A DNA stretch of 64,000 nt from Lachnospiraceae bacterium UBA4348 (GTDB lineage Bacteria; Bacillota; Clostridia; Lachnospirales; Lachnospiraceae), in assembly GCA_002394165.1 (NCBI GenBank), contig DGTA01000102.1, positions 1-64,000 on the forward strand, given 5' to 3'. The notes under the pieces are model-generated. The model was not told the DNA's origin. It worked only from the letters and a program-made list of their open reading frames with translations, and did no database searches. Positions 8,437 to 18,200 of the stretch are shown piece after piece. The translations under genes and the position numbers were made by a program. Numbering within the stretch: position 1 is the first letter of the stretch; each line of letters starts with the position of its first letter.

Positions 8437-8463
8437 GGTATAATAATTGCGGTTATTTGTCAA
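8437..8463 (-). promoter_or_regulatory. Candidate promoter of the AraC gene
   Basis: On the minus strand TTGACA (8463-8458) is followed by an A/T-rich stretch with TATACC (8442-8437), a short 15-base spacer. The same stretch read on the plus strand contains a perfect TATAAT (8439-8444), although its -35 partner is poor. The 408-base interval 8364-8771 holds no gene and must carry both divergent promoters. Confidence 0.35.
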
Positions 8464-8651
8464 AAAGAAAATTGAAAACATCGAAAAAGCGGCTTAATAG
8501 TGCGCCAATTGGGCGGTAAACTCAAACAAAGGAAGGCATTTTCACCAAAAAATAAACATAAAACCTGTAGAAACTGACCAAATGACGAAGCAAGAGGGAA
8601 AAGTAACAGCAATTTTTGATAACTAATTAGCAAGAATTCGAATGTAAAGTA

Positions 8652-8663
8652 CTGACATGTCAG
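8652..8663. promoter_or_regulatory. Operator-like palindrome CTGACATGTCAG
   Basis: This is a perfect 12-base palindrome in the AraC/importer intergenic region, about 110 bases before the binding-protein start. AraC proteins usually bind direct half-sites, so it may serve another regulator. The position suits control of the importer; function is inferred. Confidence 0.3.
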
Positions 8664-8712
8664 CTAAAGTAAAATCATAGTAATCGGACGGGTGCCGGAC
8701 GGCACCGCCCGT

Positions 8713-8730
8713 ATATGCGCTTTCGCATAT
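8713..8730 (+). other. 5' leader hairpin before the sugar-binding-protein gene
   Basis: ATATGCG, loop CTTT, CGCATAT is a perfect seven-base-pair hairpin, immediately preceded by a GC-rich stem (GGGTGCC/GGCACC) at about 8690-8706. They end 41 bases before the start codon and may stabilise the mRNA 5' end. Confidence 0.4.
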
Positions 8731-8771
8731 GAAGTTTCTGGCAGTTTATTAATTTAAGGAGGAATTAAAGA

Positions 8772-10082
8772 ATGAAAAGAAGAGCTTTATCTGTAGTTCT
8801 GGCTGCCGCCATGGCTGCAACCTCTCTGGTAGCTGCTGTTCCGGCTTACGCTGAGGATGAAGTGCAGGAGATCACCTGGATGTTCTGGGATGACCTGGAT
8901 GCTTCCGAAGACAACATCACCAAAGGCTTCAAGGAAGTCATTGACCGCTTCAATGCCGACTATGAAGGCCAGTATCATGTAACCCCGATCACCACCACAC
9001 TGGAAGAGTATTACACACAGCTGAATGCTCTGGTTGATGCAGGCCAGACACCGGACGTCTTCATCGTCAGCCCGGGCCCGAACCTGACCGACTATGTGGC
9101 TCCCGGCGTTGCCGCTCCGCTTGATGAATATCTCGAAGCCGACGGCTGGAAAGACACCTTCTCCAGCGACGCTGTATTCGCACAGCAGACCTATGACGGA
9201 CAGATCTACGCAGTTCCGCTGAACATCGCAGCTGCCTGCGTATTCTACAACAAAGAGATCTTTGAAGAGGCCGGTGTAGAAGTTCCCACCACTTATGATG
9301 AGCTCCTTGATGTCTGCGCAAAGATCAAAGAAGCCGGTTACACCCCCATCACCATCAGCGCCGGTACCGCATGGTGCCTGTCCATGCTGGCTGGTTATCT
9401 CTGCGACAGAGAAGGTGTTGACCTTGCAGCGATCAACGCCGGTGAAGAGAGCTGGGTCAATGACAAGACGATCGCTGCCGGCGAGAAGCTTCTTGAACTC
9501 TCCCAGTACTTCCAGGAGACCGCAGCAGGCGACTCCAACGACGATGCTACCGCAGCTCTGTATTTCGAAGAAGCTGCCATCCTGATCCAGGGTTCCTGGG
9601 CAATCGGCCAGATGAACGGTGCAAATCCCGACTTCGAAGAGAAGTGCGGCGTGTTCCAGTTCCCGGCAATCGAAGGCGGAAACGATCCCAACAGGGTTAT
9701 CGCAAAATCTGACTCTCTGGCTATGAGCTCCGCTACCCAGTATCCGGAAGCATGCGTAGCTCTGATGAAGTACTTCACAGACGACGAGGCTCAGAGATAT
9801 ACCGCAGAAGTCGGCGGCAAGATCCCGGTCACCAAGGTTGAGTACGATGCTTCCGTAGCTCCGGCACAGCTGGCTGACGTTATGGAGATCTTCGGAAATG
9901 CTACCGGAACCTTCGGTTTCTACAATGAGTCCCTGGTATCCTCCGATGCAGGTTCCTTCTTCGACAACCAGATGGTCGCTATCTTCCAGCAGGAGAAGAC
10001 TCCGGAAGAAGCTTTCCAGGCAGTTGAAGACTGGTACGTTGAGAACGGCTACAGAGGAGAAGCTGAGGCTGCTACAGAATAA
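8772..10082 (+). CDS. Sugar ABC transporter extracellular binding protein (family 1)
   Basis: The 436-residue solute receptor should deliver a sugar or oligosaccharide to the two permeases downstream. Residues 1-27 form a signal peptide ending VPAYA before the acidic mature start. WMFWDDLD, the NAAACVFYNKEIFEEAGVE segment and the QGSWAIGQM segment are typical of family-1 receptors. No lipobox cysteine is present, so retention at the membrane is not explained by lipidation. AAGGAGG at 8756-8762 gives a strong start. No ATPase gene is adjacent, so a shared MsmK-type ATPase is likely. Confidence 0.92.
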   Translation: MKRRALSVVLAAAMAATSLVAAVPAYAEDEVQEITWMFWDDLDASEDNITKGFKEVIDRFNADYEGQYHVTPITTTLEEYYTQLNALVDAGQTPDVFIVSPGPNLTDYVAPGVAAPLDEYLEADGWKDTFSSDAVFAQQTYDGQIYAVPLNIAAACVFYNKEIFEEAGVEVPTTYDELLDVCAKIKEAGYTPITISAGTAWCLSMLAGYLCDREGVDLAAINAGEESWVNDKTIAAGEKLLELSQYFQETAAGDSNDDATAALYFEEAAILIQGSWAIGQMNGANPDFEEKCGVFQFPAIEGGNDPNRVIAKSDSLAMSSATQYPEACVALMKYFTDDEAQRYTAEVGGKIPVTKVEYDASVAPAQLADVMEIFGNATGTFGFYNESLVSSDAGSFFDNQMVAIFQQEKTPEEAFQAVEDWYVENGYRGEAEAATE

Positions 10083-10105
10083 GATCATAACGCAACTGGC
10101 CAATT

Positions 10106-10140
10106 GGCGGGACTGTCATTATGGCAGTCCCGCCGTTTTT
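10106..10140 (+). terminator. Attenuating terminator after the binding-protein gene
   Basis: GGCGGGACTG (10106-10115) pairs perfectly with CAGTCCCGCC (10125-10134), followed by GTTTTT. It lies between the receptor and the permease genes, and partial read-through would give much more receptor than permease, as in many ABC importers. Confidence 0.8.
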
Positions 10141-10257
10141 CTAAAAACCGATCAAAAATCATCCGTTCAGACAGATCACTGAAAAAGAGAACCTTTCCAC
10201 ATAAAAGCAAGAGAAGAGAAAAACGAAAATAAGAGATTTCTTACAGGGGAAAAGCTT

Positions 10258-11157
10258 ATGGATAAACTATTGAGAAATAAAGTGGCGGTCGCGATATTTG
10301 TGCTGCCCGCGCTGATCCTGTTCACCGCGGTGCTGTTTATCCCGATCGGAACCTCTTTCTATTATGCGTTGTGCGATTACAGCAAAGTGACGAGAAGCTA
10401 CACGTTTGTCGGGCTGAAAAACTTCAAGAACCTGATGCATGATGAGATCATGTTCCGCGCGCTGAAGAACTCGCTGTTTTTCCTCCTGTTTTCATGTATA
10501 TCCCAGCTGATCATGGGACTTCTGCTGGCAGGACTGCTGACCAACATCAACAGGGGAAGAAACCTGTTCAAAAACGTGATCTACCTTCCCTGCGTACTTT
10601 CGTCCGCTGCTCTTGGTCTTCTGTGGGCATTCCTGTTCCATGCCAAGGTCGGCATCAACAACCTGCTGGCCACATGGGGCATCAAAGGACCCGGATGGCT
10701 GTATGAGACAAAAGGCTTCATCACACTGCCCATGTGGGTCATCGCATTCGTCGCCTTATGGCAGTATGTCGGACAGTCGATGATGCTCTATATGGCCCAG
10801 ATCTCCGGCATCAATAAATCACTCTATGAAGCCAGCTATATCGACGGTGCGACAAAAGTAAAAGCATTCCGTTACATCACGCTTCCGCTGGTCAAGCCGA
10901 TGATCGGCACCGCCATGAGCCTGAACGCCATCGGCTCGCTGAAATTCTTCGACCTGATCTATGCGATGCTGGGCGATAAGACGGAGAACCTGAAGATGGA
11001 TGTCCTTGCAACTTACCTGTACCGGACGGGCTTCTCCAGCAAGGGCGGCAACCACTATGGCAAAGCCAGTGCGATCGGCGTGGTGCTGGTGGCGCTGTGT
11101 CTGCTCGCCACGGGGATCATCAACAAGATCTTCAAGACGGACAGCTACGAGATGTAA
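10258..11157 (+). CDS. Sugar ABC transporter permease, MalF/UgpA type
   Basis: A 299-residue membrane protein with about six helices. The ATPase-contacting EAA loop reads YEASYIDGATKVKAFRYITLPLVKP in two adjoining blocks around residues 190-215, the signature of carbohydrate permeases. It pairs with the MalG-type permease 14 bases downstream. AGGGGAAAAG precedes ATG 10258. Confidence 0.92.
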   Translation: MDKLLRNKVAVAIFVLPALILFTAVLFIPIGTSFYYALCDYSKVTRSYTFVGLKNFKNLMHDEIMFRALKNSLFFLLFSCISQLIMGLLLAGLLTNINRGRNLFKNVIYLPCVLSSAALGLLWAFLFHAKVGINNLLATWGIKGPGWLYETKGFITLPMWVIAFVALWQYVGQSMMLYMAQISGINKSLYEASYIDGATKVKAFRYITLPLVKPMIGTAMSLNAIGSLKFFDLIYAMLGDKTENLKMDVLATYLYRTGFSSKGGNHYGKASAIGVVLVALCLLATGIINKIFKTDSYEM

Positions 11158-11171
11158 AGGAGGGGTGGAAG

Positions 11172-12011
11172 ATGAAGAAAAACAAGAAAAAAATCTCGAT
11201 CCCGACGATACTGATCTATGTCTTCTTTATTTTCATGATGTTTGTCTATCTGGCGCCGGTTGCCTGGATCGCCATGACATCGTTAAAGACCAGGGCGGAG
11301 ATCTACAAGAGTCCCTTCGGCTGGCCCGAAAACTATCAGTGGGGCAATTACGCCGTCGCCTGGAAGGCCGGCAAGCTGGGGGTCGCAATGCTTAACTCCC
11401 TGTTCGTGTGTGTGGTCACTCTGCTGCTCTGCATGCTGCTCGGCTCCATGGCCGCGTTTGCGATCGGACGCCTTCGCTGGAAGCTCTCCGGCGCGGCGAT
11501 GGTCTATATCATGATCGGCATGATGATCCCGGTGCACTGCGTGCTGATTCCGCTGTTCGTGCGTTTCGCGAACATCGGGCTGAGCAACAATCTGTGGGGA
11601 CTGATCCTGCCGTACCTGACCTTCTCGCTGCCGACCTGCGTGTTCATCATGACCGGATTTTTCCGCAGCATCCCCAATGAGCTGCTGGAGTCGGCCTGTA
11701 TCGACGGCTGCTCGATCTACAGGATCTTCTTTTCCATCTGCCTGCCGCTGTCGAGGACAGGCCTGTTCGTCACCGGCCTGATGACCTTCATCGGCAACTG
11801 GAATGAGCTGCTGCTGGCCCTGGTCTTCATCTCCGACGATACGAAGAAGACGCTGCCGGTGGCGCTGACGAAGTTCGTTACGCCTTACCAGACCAACTAT
11901 GACAAGATGTTCCCGGCGATCATGATCGCCATCATCCCGACGATCATTGTCTACACCCTTTTCAGCAACCAGATCGTCGACGGCCTGACCACGGGCGCCG
12001 TTAAGGGCTGA
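11172..12011 (+). CDS. Sugar ABC transporter permease, MalG/UgpE type
   Basis: A 279-residue inner-membrane permease. It has the family's N-terminal helix after MKKNKKK, the TSLKTRAEIY segment, and an EAA loop ESACIDGCSIYRIFFSICLP. An upstream in-frame ATG at 11097 lies inside the previous gene; AAAGGAGGGG before ATG 11172 marks the true start. It forms a heterodimer with the preceding permease, by family knowledge. Confidence 0.92.
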   Translation: MKKNKKKISIPTILIYVFFIFMMFVYLAPVAWIAMTSLKTRAEIYKSPFGWPENYQWGNYAVAWKAGKLGVAMLNSLFVCVVTLLLCMLLGSMAAFAIGRLRWKLSGAAMVYIMIGMMIPVHCVLIPLFVRFANIGLSNNLWGLILPYLTFSLPTCVFIMTGFFRSIPNELLESACIDGCSIYRIFFSICLPLSRTGLFVTGLMTFIGNWNELLLALVFISDDTKKTLPVALTKFVTPYQTNYDKMFPAIMIAIIPTIIVYTLFSNQIVDGLTTGAVKG

Positions 12012-12079
12012 TGCTCCCGGCCCCTTTCAGGTAAGATAACCAGAGGAAAAAGAAAAAACACGGATAGCGGGAGGGCGCG

Positions 12080-14197
12080 ATGGATCGTCAGGAAGCGAGA
12101 GAACGAGCGGCCAGGCTGGTCGCACAGATGACACTGGAAGAGAAAATGTCACAGTTAAGATACGACGCTCCTGCGATCGACAGGCTCGGCATTCCGGCCT
12201 ATAACTGGTGGGGCGAGGCCCTGCACGGCGTGGCGCGGGCCGGCTCTGCCACCAGCTTCCCGCAGGCGGTTGGCATGGCGGCGACCTTCGACGAAGAGCT
12301 GCTGGGCGAGATCGCCGGCGTGATCGCCGAGGAGGGCCGGGCCAAGTACAACGCCTATTCGGGCGAGGGAGACAGGGATATCTACAAGGGACTGACCTTC
12401 TGGTCGCCCAACATCAATATCTTCCGTGATCCCCGCTGGGGAAGGGGCCAGGAGACGTACGGCGAAGATCCCTACCTCACCGGTCAGCTTGGAAAAGCTT
12501 TCGTGAGAGGGCTGCAGGGGGACGGCGAGTACATGAAGGCGGCAGCCTGCGCCAAGCACTTTGCGGTGCACTCCGGGCCGGAAGCCGTGCGCCACTCATT
12601 CGACGCGGTGGTTTCCCCCAAGGACCTGAACGAGACCTATCTTCCTGCTTTCGAGCAGCTGGTGTGCGAGGCGGGCGTGGAGTCCGTGATGGGCGCCTAC
12701 AACCGCACGAACGGAGAACCGTGCTGCGCCAACAAGCCGCTCATGGAGGAGACGCTGCGCGGAAAATGGGGATTTGAAGGTCACTTCGTCTCTGACTGCT
12801 GGGCGATCCGCGACTTCCATGAGAACCATCATGTGACAAAGACGGCGGCTGAGTCGGCGGCTCTGGCCATCAACACCGGCTGCGACCTCAACTGCGGCAA
12901 TACTTTCCTCCATTTGATGGAGGCCTATGAACAGGGCCTGATCAGCGAGGATAAGATCACGCAGGCCGCCGAGAGGCTCTTCACGACCCGTTACCTGCTG
13001 GGACTGTTCGATGAGACCGAGTTCGACGACATTCCCTACAGCGTGGTGGAGTGCGACGAGCACCTGAAGGTGGCTGAGCGGGCCGCCGAGGAGAGCATCG
13101 TTCTTCTCAAGAACAACGGTATCCTGCCGCTGGGGGGCGGCGTAAAGACGATCGGCGTGATCGGCCCCAACGCGAACAGCCGCGCGGCCCTGGTGGGCAA
13201 CTATCACGGCACCGCGACCGAATACATCACCCCGCTTGACGGGATCCTGCACTATGCGCAGAAAAAGGCCGCTGAGAGCGGAGAGAAGATCCGCGTCCTG
13301 TACTCGGAGGGCTGCGATATCACGCAGGACCGGATCGAGCACCTGGCGGTCGAGAATGACCGGATCTCCGAGGCGATGATCGTGGCGGAAAACTCGGACG
13401 TGGTCGTGCTGGTGCTCGGTCTCAACGAGACCCTCGAGGGCGAGGAGGGCGATACCGGCAACAGCTACGCCTCCGGAGACAAGACCGACCTGCTGCTTCC
13501 GGCCTCCCAGCGGACACTGATGAATGCGCTCGCGGAGAGCGGAAAGAGCGTGATCTGCTGCCTGATCGCGGGAAGCGCCATGGATCTTGGATCTGCGCAG
13601 GACAATTTTGACGCGGTGATCCAGTGCTGGTACCCCGGAGCAAGAGGCGGGGAGGCGCTGGCAAAGATCCTCTTCGGCGAAGTCTCCCCCTCCGGGAAGC
13701 TGTGCGTCACCTTCTACCACGACGACGACCCGATGCCCGATTTCGAGGATTATTCCATGAAAGGGCGGACCTACCGCTACCTGGAAGCGGATCCTCTTTA
13801 CCCGTTCGGCTACGGCCTCACCTACGGAAATGTGCAGGTGAAGGCAGCCGCGTTCACAAAGAGCGATGCGGGAGCCGGGAGCGTAGAGCTGACCTGCGTC
13901 AACGAGTCGGATACAGACACCGGCGATGTGCTCCAGGTCTATGTCTCCCTGGACAGCCCCGACGCTCCGCCTCATCCGAGGCTTTGCGGATTTAAACGGG
14001 TGAGCCTTAAGGCCGGCGAAGAAAAGCGCTTCACGGTCGAGCTCGATCCGTACACCTTTACCGTCATCGACGGCGCGGGAGAGAGAAAGGCCTTTAAAGG
14101 ACCGGCCGTTCTCTATGCGGGCACATCCCAGCCGGATGCGCTGAGCACCCGCCTTACCGGGACCGAACCGGCCGCCCTTCTGGTGCAGGCCGACTGA
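12080..14197 (+). CDS. Glycoside hydrolase family 3 beta-xylosidase/beta-glucosidase
   Basis: The 705-residue enzyme has no signal peptide, so it should cleave imported oligosaccharides in the cytosol. The GH3 N-terminal barrel covers roughly residues 15-300, with the nucleophile Asp239 in FVSDCWAI. NWWGEALHGVAR at 42-53 and FRDPRWGRGQETYGEDP around 115-131 are typical of the xylosidase-like GH3 branch. A second alpha/beta domain follows (LGLNETLEGEEGD), then a fibronectin III-like C terminus from about residue 600. It ends the importer operon and is followed by a strong terminator. Substrate preference is inferred. Confidence 0.9.
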   Translation: MDRQEARERAARLVAQMTLEEKMSQLRYDAPAIDRLGIPAYNWWGEALHGVARAGSATSFPQAVGMAATFDEELLGEIAGVIAEEGRAKYNAYSGEGDRDIYKGLTFWSPNINIFRDPRWGRGQETYGEDPYLTGQLGKAFVRGLQGDGEYMKAAACAKHFAVHSGPEAVRHSFDAVVSPKDLNETYLPAFEQLVCEAGVESVMGAYNRTNGEPCCANKPLMEETLRGKWGFEGHFVSDCWAIRDFHENHHVTKTAAESAALAINTGCDLNCGNTFLHLMEAYEQGLISEDKITQAAERLFTTRYLLGLFDETEFDDIPYSVVECDEHLKVAERAAEESIVLLKNNGILPLGGGVKTIGVIGPNANSRAALVGNYHGTATEYITPLDGILHYAQKKAAESGEKIRVLYSEGCDITQDRIEHLAVENDRISEAMIVAENSDVVVLVLGLNETLEGEEGDTGNSYASGDKTDLLLPASQRTLMNALAESGKSVICCLIAGSAMDLGSAQDNFDAVIQCWYPGARGGEALAKILFGEVSPSGKLCVTFYHDDDPMPDFEDYSMKGRTYRYLEADPLYPFGYGLTYGNVQVKAAAFTKSDAGAGSVELTCVNESDTDTGDVLQVYVSLDSPDAPPHPRLCGFKRVSLKAGEEKRFTVELDPYTFTVIDGAGERKAFKGPAVLYAGTSQPDALSTRLTGTEPAALLVQAD

Positions 14198-14260
14198 CCC
14201 GGACGGTAAGAAGAAGCATCAGTGCAGCTTGATGCAGCTTTCTCATAACTTAATTCCTTC

Positions 14261-14297
14261 AGAAAAACTCCGGCGTGCCTCCTGCCGGAGTTTTTCT
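14261..14297. terminator. Strong bidirectional-type terminator
   Basis: AGAAAAACTCCGGC (14261-14274) is the exact reverse complement of GCCGGAGTTTTTCT (14284-14297), with a nine-base loop. A T-run follows the stem on both strands. It ends the GH3 operon and isolates it from the YD-repeat block. Confidence 0.9.
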
Positions 14298-14419
14298 GTA
14301 TCTGAAGCGAAAAAAGATTTCGCCCGGCCCGTGGGAGGAGTCCGGCACTGCCGGTGAAAAAGGGCCGGCCGGACCGGGAAAAAGGAATATCGCGAAGTGG
14401 CTGAAATCCCCTAAATATA

Positions 14420-14448
14420 TGGACACTGGCAAAAGTCCGTGATATAAA
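14420..14448 (+). promoter_or_regulatory. Probable sigma-A promoter of the YD-repeat block
   Basis: TGGACA (14420-14425) and TATAAA (14443-14448) are 17 bases apart, each five of six to consensus. A second TATAAT lies at 14518-14523 but lacks a good -35. The leader to ATG 14608 would be about 150 bases. The rest of 14298-14419 has GC-rich dyads and no gene. Confidence 0.55.
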
Positions 14449-14607
14449 TTATTTATATTATAGGCAAGGTGTATTTTCCGGTGAAAACGATTAAGGAAAA
14501 ATCGAAAACTATTGCTCTATAATTCCCAAAATATGCTATCATATTATTTTGGGAGGATTATAAATCCGGGAACCATTATCAAAATTATTCAAAGTAGGAG
14601 GACAGTA

Positions 14608-15186
14608 ATGAAGAAGAAAATGTTCTGGAACGGCCTGCTCGCAGGCGGCATGATCCTGATGATGAGCGCAGCAGCTTTCGCAGGCGAAACCGAGATGCCC
14701 GAAGAAGCCAATGACGTCGAAGTCGTTTATGAGTATGACGAGAACGGCTGGGTCAGTGCCGAACGTTATTTCAATGCTGACGGCGAGCGCGTTACCCTCG
14801 AGGACGGTACGAGCGGCTACACACAGATCAACCTGACGGAAAACTGGGCAGCAGACCAGACCTTCCTGGATGAGAACGATGAGCCGGTTATGAATACCGA
14901 AAAAGGTTATGCCCGTGTGACCCGCGATACAGATGAAAACGGCAATGTTATTCTGGTCTGCTTCTATGACGCGGAAGGCAATCTTGTTGTGACTCCGGCC
15001 GGCTATGCTGTGGTTGCCAGAGCTTATGATGAAAACGGCAATAAGATCCAGGAAGCTTACTTCGGCGCTGACGAAGAGCCCATTGATGCCGGCAATGGAT
15101 ATGCAGGCTGGTCTGCCGAGTATGATGCGGACGGAAACGCAGTAAAGACATATGTCGCCGCAGACGGAACCGTGGTCGAAAAGTAA
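14608..15186 (+). CDS. Small secreted YD-repeat (RHS-like) protein
   Basis: The 192-residue protein has a signal peptide ending AAAFA and about five units of the repeat also found in the two giant proteins downstream (for example YEYDENGWVSAERYFNADGE). It lacks any anchor motif. An in-frame ATG at 14512 would put charged sequence before the signal peptide; GTAGGAGG before ATG 14608 is clearly better. It may be a minimal paralogue or founder unit of the giants. Function unknown; a wall or matrix role is a guess from its neighbours. Confidence 0.8.
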   Translation: MKKKMFWNGLLAGGMILMMSAAAFAGETEMPEEANDVEVVYEYDENGWVSAERYFNADGERVTLEDGTSGYTQINLTENWAADQTFLDENDEPVMNTEKGYARVTRDTDENGNVILVCFYDAEGNLVVTPAGYAVVARAYDENGNKIQEAYFGADEEPIDAGNGYAGWSAEYDADGNAVKTYVAADGTVVEK

Positions 15187-15240
15187 TTGCCCGGATCGGA
15201 ACGGGGTAAAGAAAAAGATATTTCCCGAAAGGGACTGACA

Positions 15241-15283
15241 GCTGGGGCCTGCCATCTGACGGGCCCCAGCCGGACTTGTTTTT
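15241..15283 (+). terminator. Terminator-like hairpin between YD-repeat genes
   Basis: GCTGGGGCC (15241-15249) pairs with GGCCCCAGC (15262-15270), and TTTTT appears at 15279-15283 after an eight-base gap. The gap makes it a leaky terminator or attenuator. It lies 13 bases before the next start codon. Confidence 0.5.
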
Positions 15284-15295
15284 AGGAGAACGGCG

Positions 15296-18200
15296 ATGAG
15301 AAAGAAGATGATCCGGGAAAGCCTGGCGGCGCTGGGCTTAGTACTGATGATGACGGGCGGAGCCGCCGCACAGGAAAGTGTGGAAACCGAGATGCCCGGC
15401 ACGGAGGTTCCGGCGCAGGATCTTACATCGGTGGAGGAAAATTATATCAACTCTGACGGAGAGATTGTCGGAGAGGGAGAATCCGACTGGATCGTGAGAA
15501 CGGAGACGAACGCGGATGGGCTTGTGCTCTCGCGGTGGTTCTTTGATACGGAAGGAAACAGCATTATCTTCCCCGGAGCCGGTTATGCCGGCATCACTTT
15601 CGAATACGACGATCAGGGACTTGTCTGCAAAGAACGCTATTTCGGCACGGACGGCGAGCGAATTGCACTGGAGAATGGAGTCAGCGGCTACGACGCGGTC
15701 AACCAGTCCGAAAAAACTAAACTTGAACAGATCTGGCTTGATGTAAATGATGAACCGGTTGTGAATGAGGCGGCCGGTTTTGCTCACGTTGTGAGAGAAA
15801 CGGATGAGGCCGGAAATATCGTAAAGGTCTCATTCTATGACGAGAATGAAAAGCCGCTCACCCAGAAGGCCGGATATGCCGTGGTGGAGCGCGAATACGA
15901 CGATCAGCAGCAGAAAACGCTGGAAAGATATCTGGACGAAGAGGGGAACCTTGTGGAGATTCCCTCGACCGGCTATGCTGCCATTACCTATGAATATGAC
16001 GAGAACGGACTTGTCAGCGCCGAACGTTATTACGGCGCGGACGGTGAAAGGATCCTCATTGCCAACGGCACGAGCGGATACACCGCCGTCAACCTGAACA
16101 AGTCAACCAAACTCGAGCAGATATGGATCGGCACCGAGGATGAACCTGTGTTCAACGAGGATGCCGGTTTTGCGCGCGTTGAGCGCGAACAGGACGAAGA
16201 CGGAAATATTGCGCGCGTTTCGTTCTACGATGAAAACGGGGGCCTGGCTGTCCAGAGCAAAGGATATGCCGTGGTGCTCAGGGAATACGACGATCAGCAC
16301 CGTAAGACGAAGGAAAGCTACCTGGGAGGAGACGGAAATCCCGTGCGCCTTCCCGGAGCCGGTTATGCCGGCATGGGCTATGAGTACGATGAGAACGGGA
16401 ATATCACGGCTGAGACCTACTACGGAGAAAACGGAGAGATCATCCAGGTAGGCGGCTATGCCACTGTCAGAAGGGAATACGATGACAAGGGCCGGGTCGT
16501 GAAGGAGAGCTATTATAATCAGAACGGGGAGCCGAGGATCTTCCCCGGAGCGGGCTATGCCGGGATCGTTTACGAATACGACGATGCGGACAATATCACG
16601 CGTGAGACCTATTACGGAGTTGACGGGCAGATGACAGCCTCCGTGAACGGATATGCTTCGATCGCACGGGAATACGATGACTGGGGACAGGTCACGAAAG
16701 AAAGTTATTTCGATAAGTATGGGGAACCGTCCATCCTGCCGGGCGCGGGCTATTCATCCATTACCTATGAATATGACTCGATGGGACTGGTGAACTTCGA
16801 GCGCTATTACGGGAAAGACGGAAACCGGATCACCCTTTCGAACGGTGTGAGCGGCTACAGCACCATCAACCTGAACGACAAGATCAAGCTCGAGGAGATG
16901 TTTGTCGACGAGAATGACCAGCCCGTGATGAACTCGAGGACGGGTTACGCGTATGTGGTCCGGGATATCGACGAGGATGGCCATGTCTATTATGTGGCTT
17001 TCTACGACGAGAACCTGGATCCCATCGAGACCGAGCAGGGATACGCGTTCGTCTCCAGGGACTATAACGAGAACGGAAAAGTCATCATGGAGAGCTACTT
17101 CGATATAAACGGGGACCTGACCATCCTGCCCGGAGCCGGTTATGCCGCCGTCACCTACGAGTACGATGACCAGGGCCTGGTCAGCGCCGAGCGCTATTTC
17201 GGCACGGACGGAACCCGTGTCCTCCTGAGCAATGGCGTGAGCGGTTACAAGGCCGTCAACTACAACAGGAAGATCAAGCTCGAAGAGCTGTGGCTCGATA
17301 TCGACGAGACGCCGGCCATGAACCTGAAGCTGGGATATGCCAGGGTGCAGCGCGAGCTCGACGAGGATGGAAATATCTTAAGGGAATCCTATTACGACGC
17401 GTCGAACAAACCGGTCACCATAGAAGACGGCTATGCGACCATCGTCCGCAAATATAACGAGGATCACCAGGTCGTGCGCGAGAGCTATTTCGGTGAGGAC
17501 GGAAAGGCCATGCTCCTGCCCTCCACGGGCTACGCGGCTGTCACCTATGAATATGATGACCGCGGATATGTCTGCTGCGAGCGCTACTTCGACAAGGCCG
17601 GAAAGCGGATCACGCTCTCTGACGGATCGAGCGGCTACCGGGTGAATTATCTGAACGAGAATGTCAAACTTGAGGAGATGTGGCTGGACGAAAATGACGA
17701 GCCGGTCATCAACCTGAAGGAGGGCTGCGCTCACATCATCCGTGATGCGGATGAATCCGGACTGGTCTATCACGTGGCCTACTTCGACGAATTTGACGAT
17801 CCCATCCGCCTCAGCAGCGGCTATGCGGCTGTCTCCAGGGAATATGACGAGAACGGCAGGAAGATCCGGGAAAGCTACTATGACGAGGACAATGAACCGG
17901 TCAAGCTGCCTTCCAAGGGATATGCGTCGATCGCCTACGAATATGATCAAATGGGCCTGGTCAGCGCCGAACGCTATTTCGGTGAAGACGGAAGGCGGAT
18001 CGCTCTGGGCAATGACATCAGCGGCTTCACCTGCGTGAACCTGAACAAGTCGGTCAAGCTTGAACAGCAGTTCATCGGCGTGAAGGACCGCCCGGTGATC
18101 AACAAGGACCTCGGCTACTCGCATGTAGTGCGCGAAGCGGATGCGGACGGGAATATCACGCGCATTTCCTTCTTTGACCAGGAGGATCATCCGATCATGG

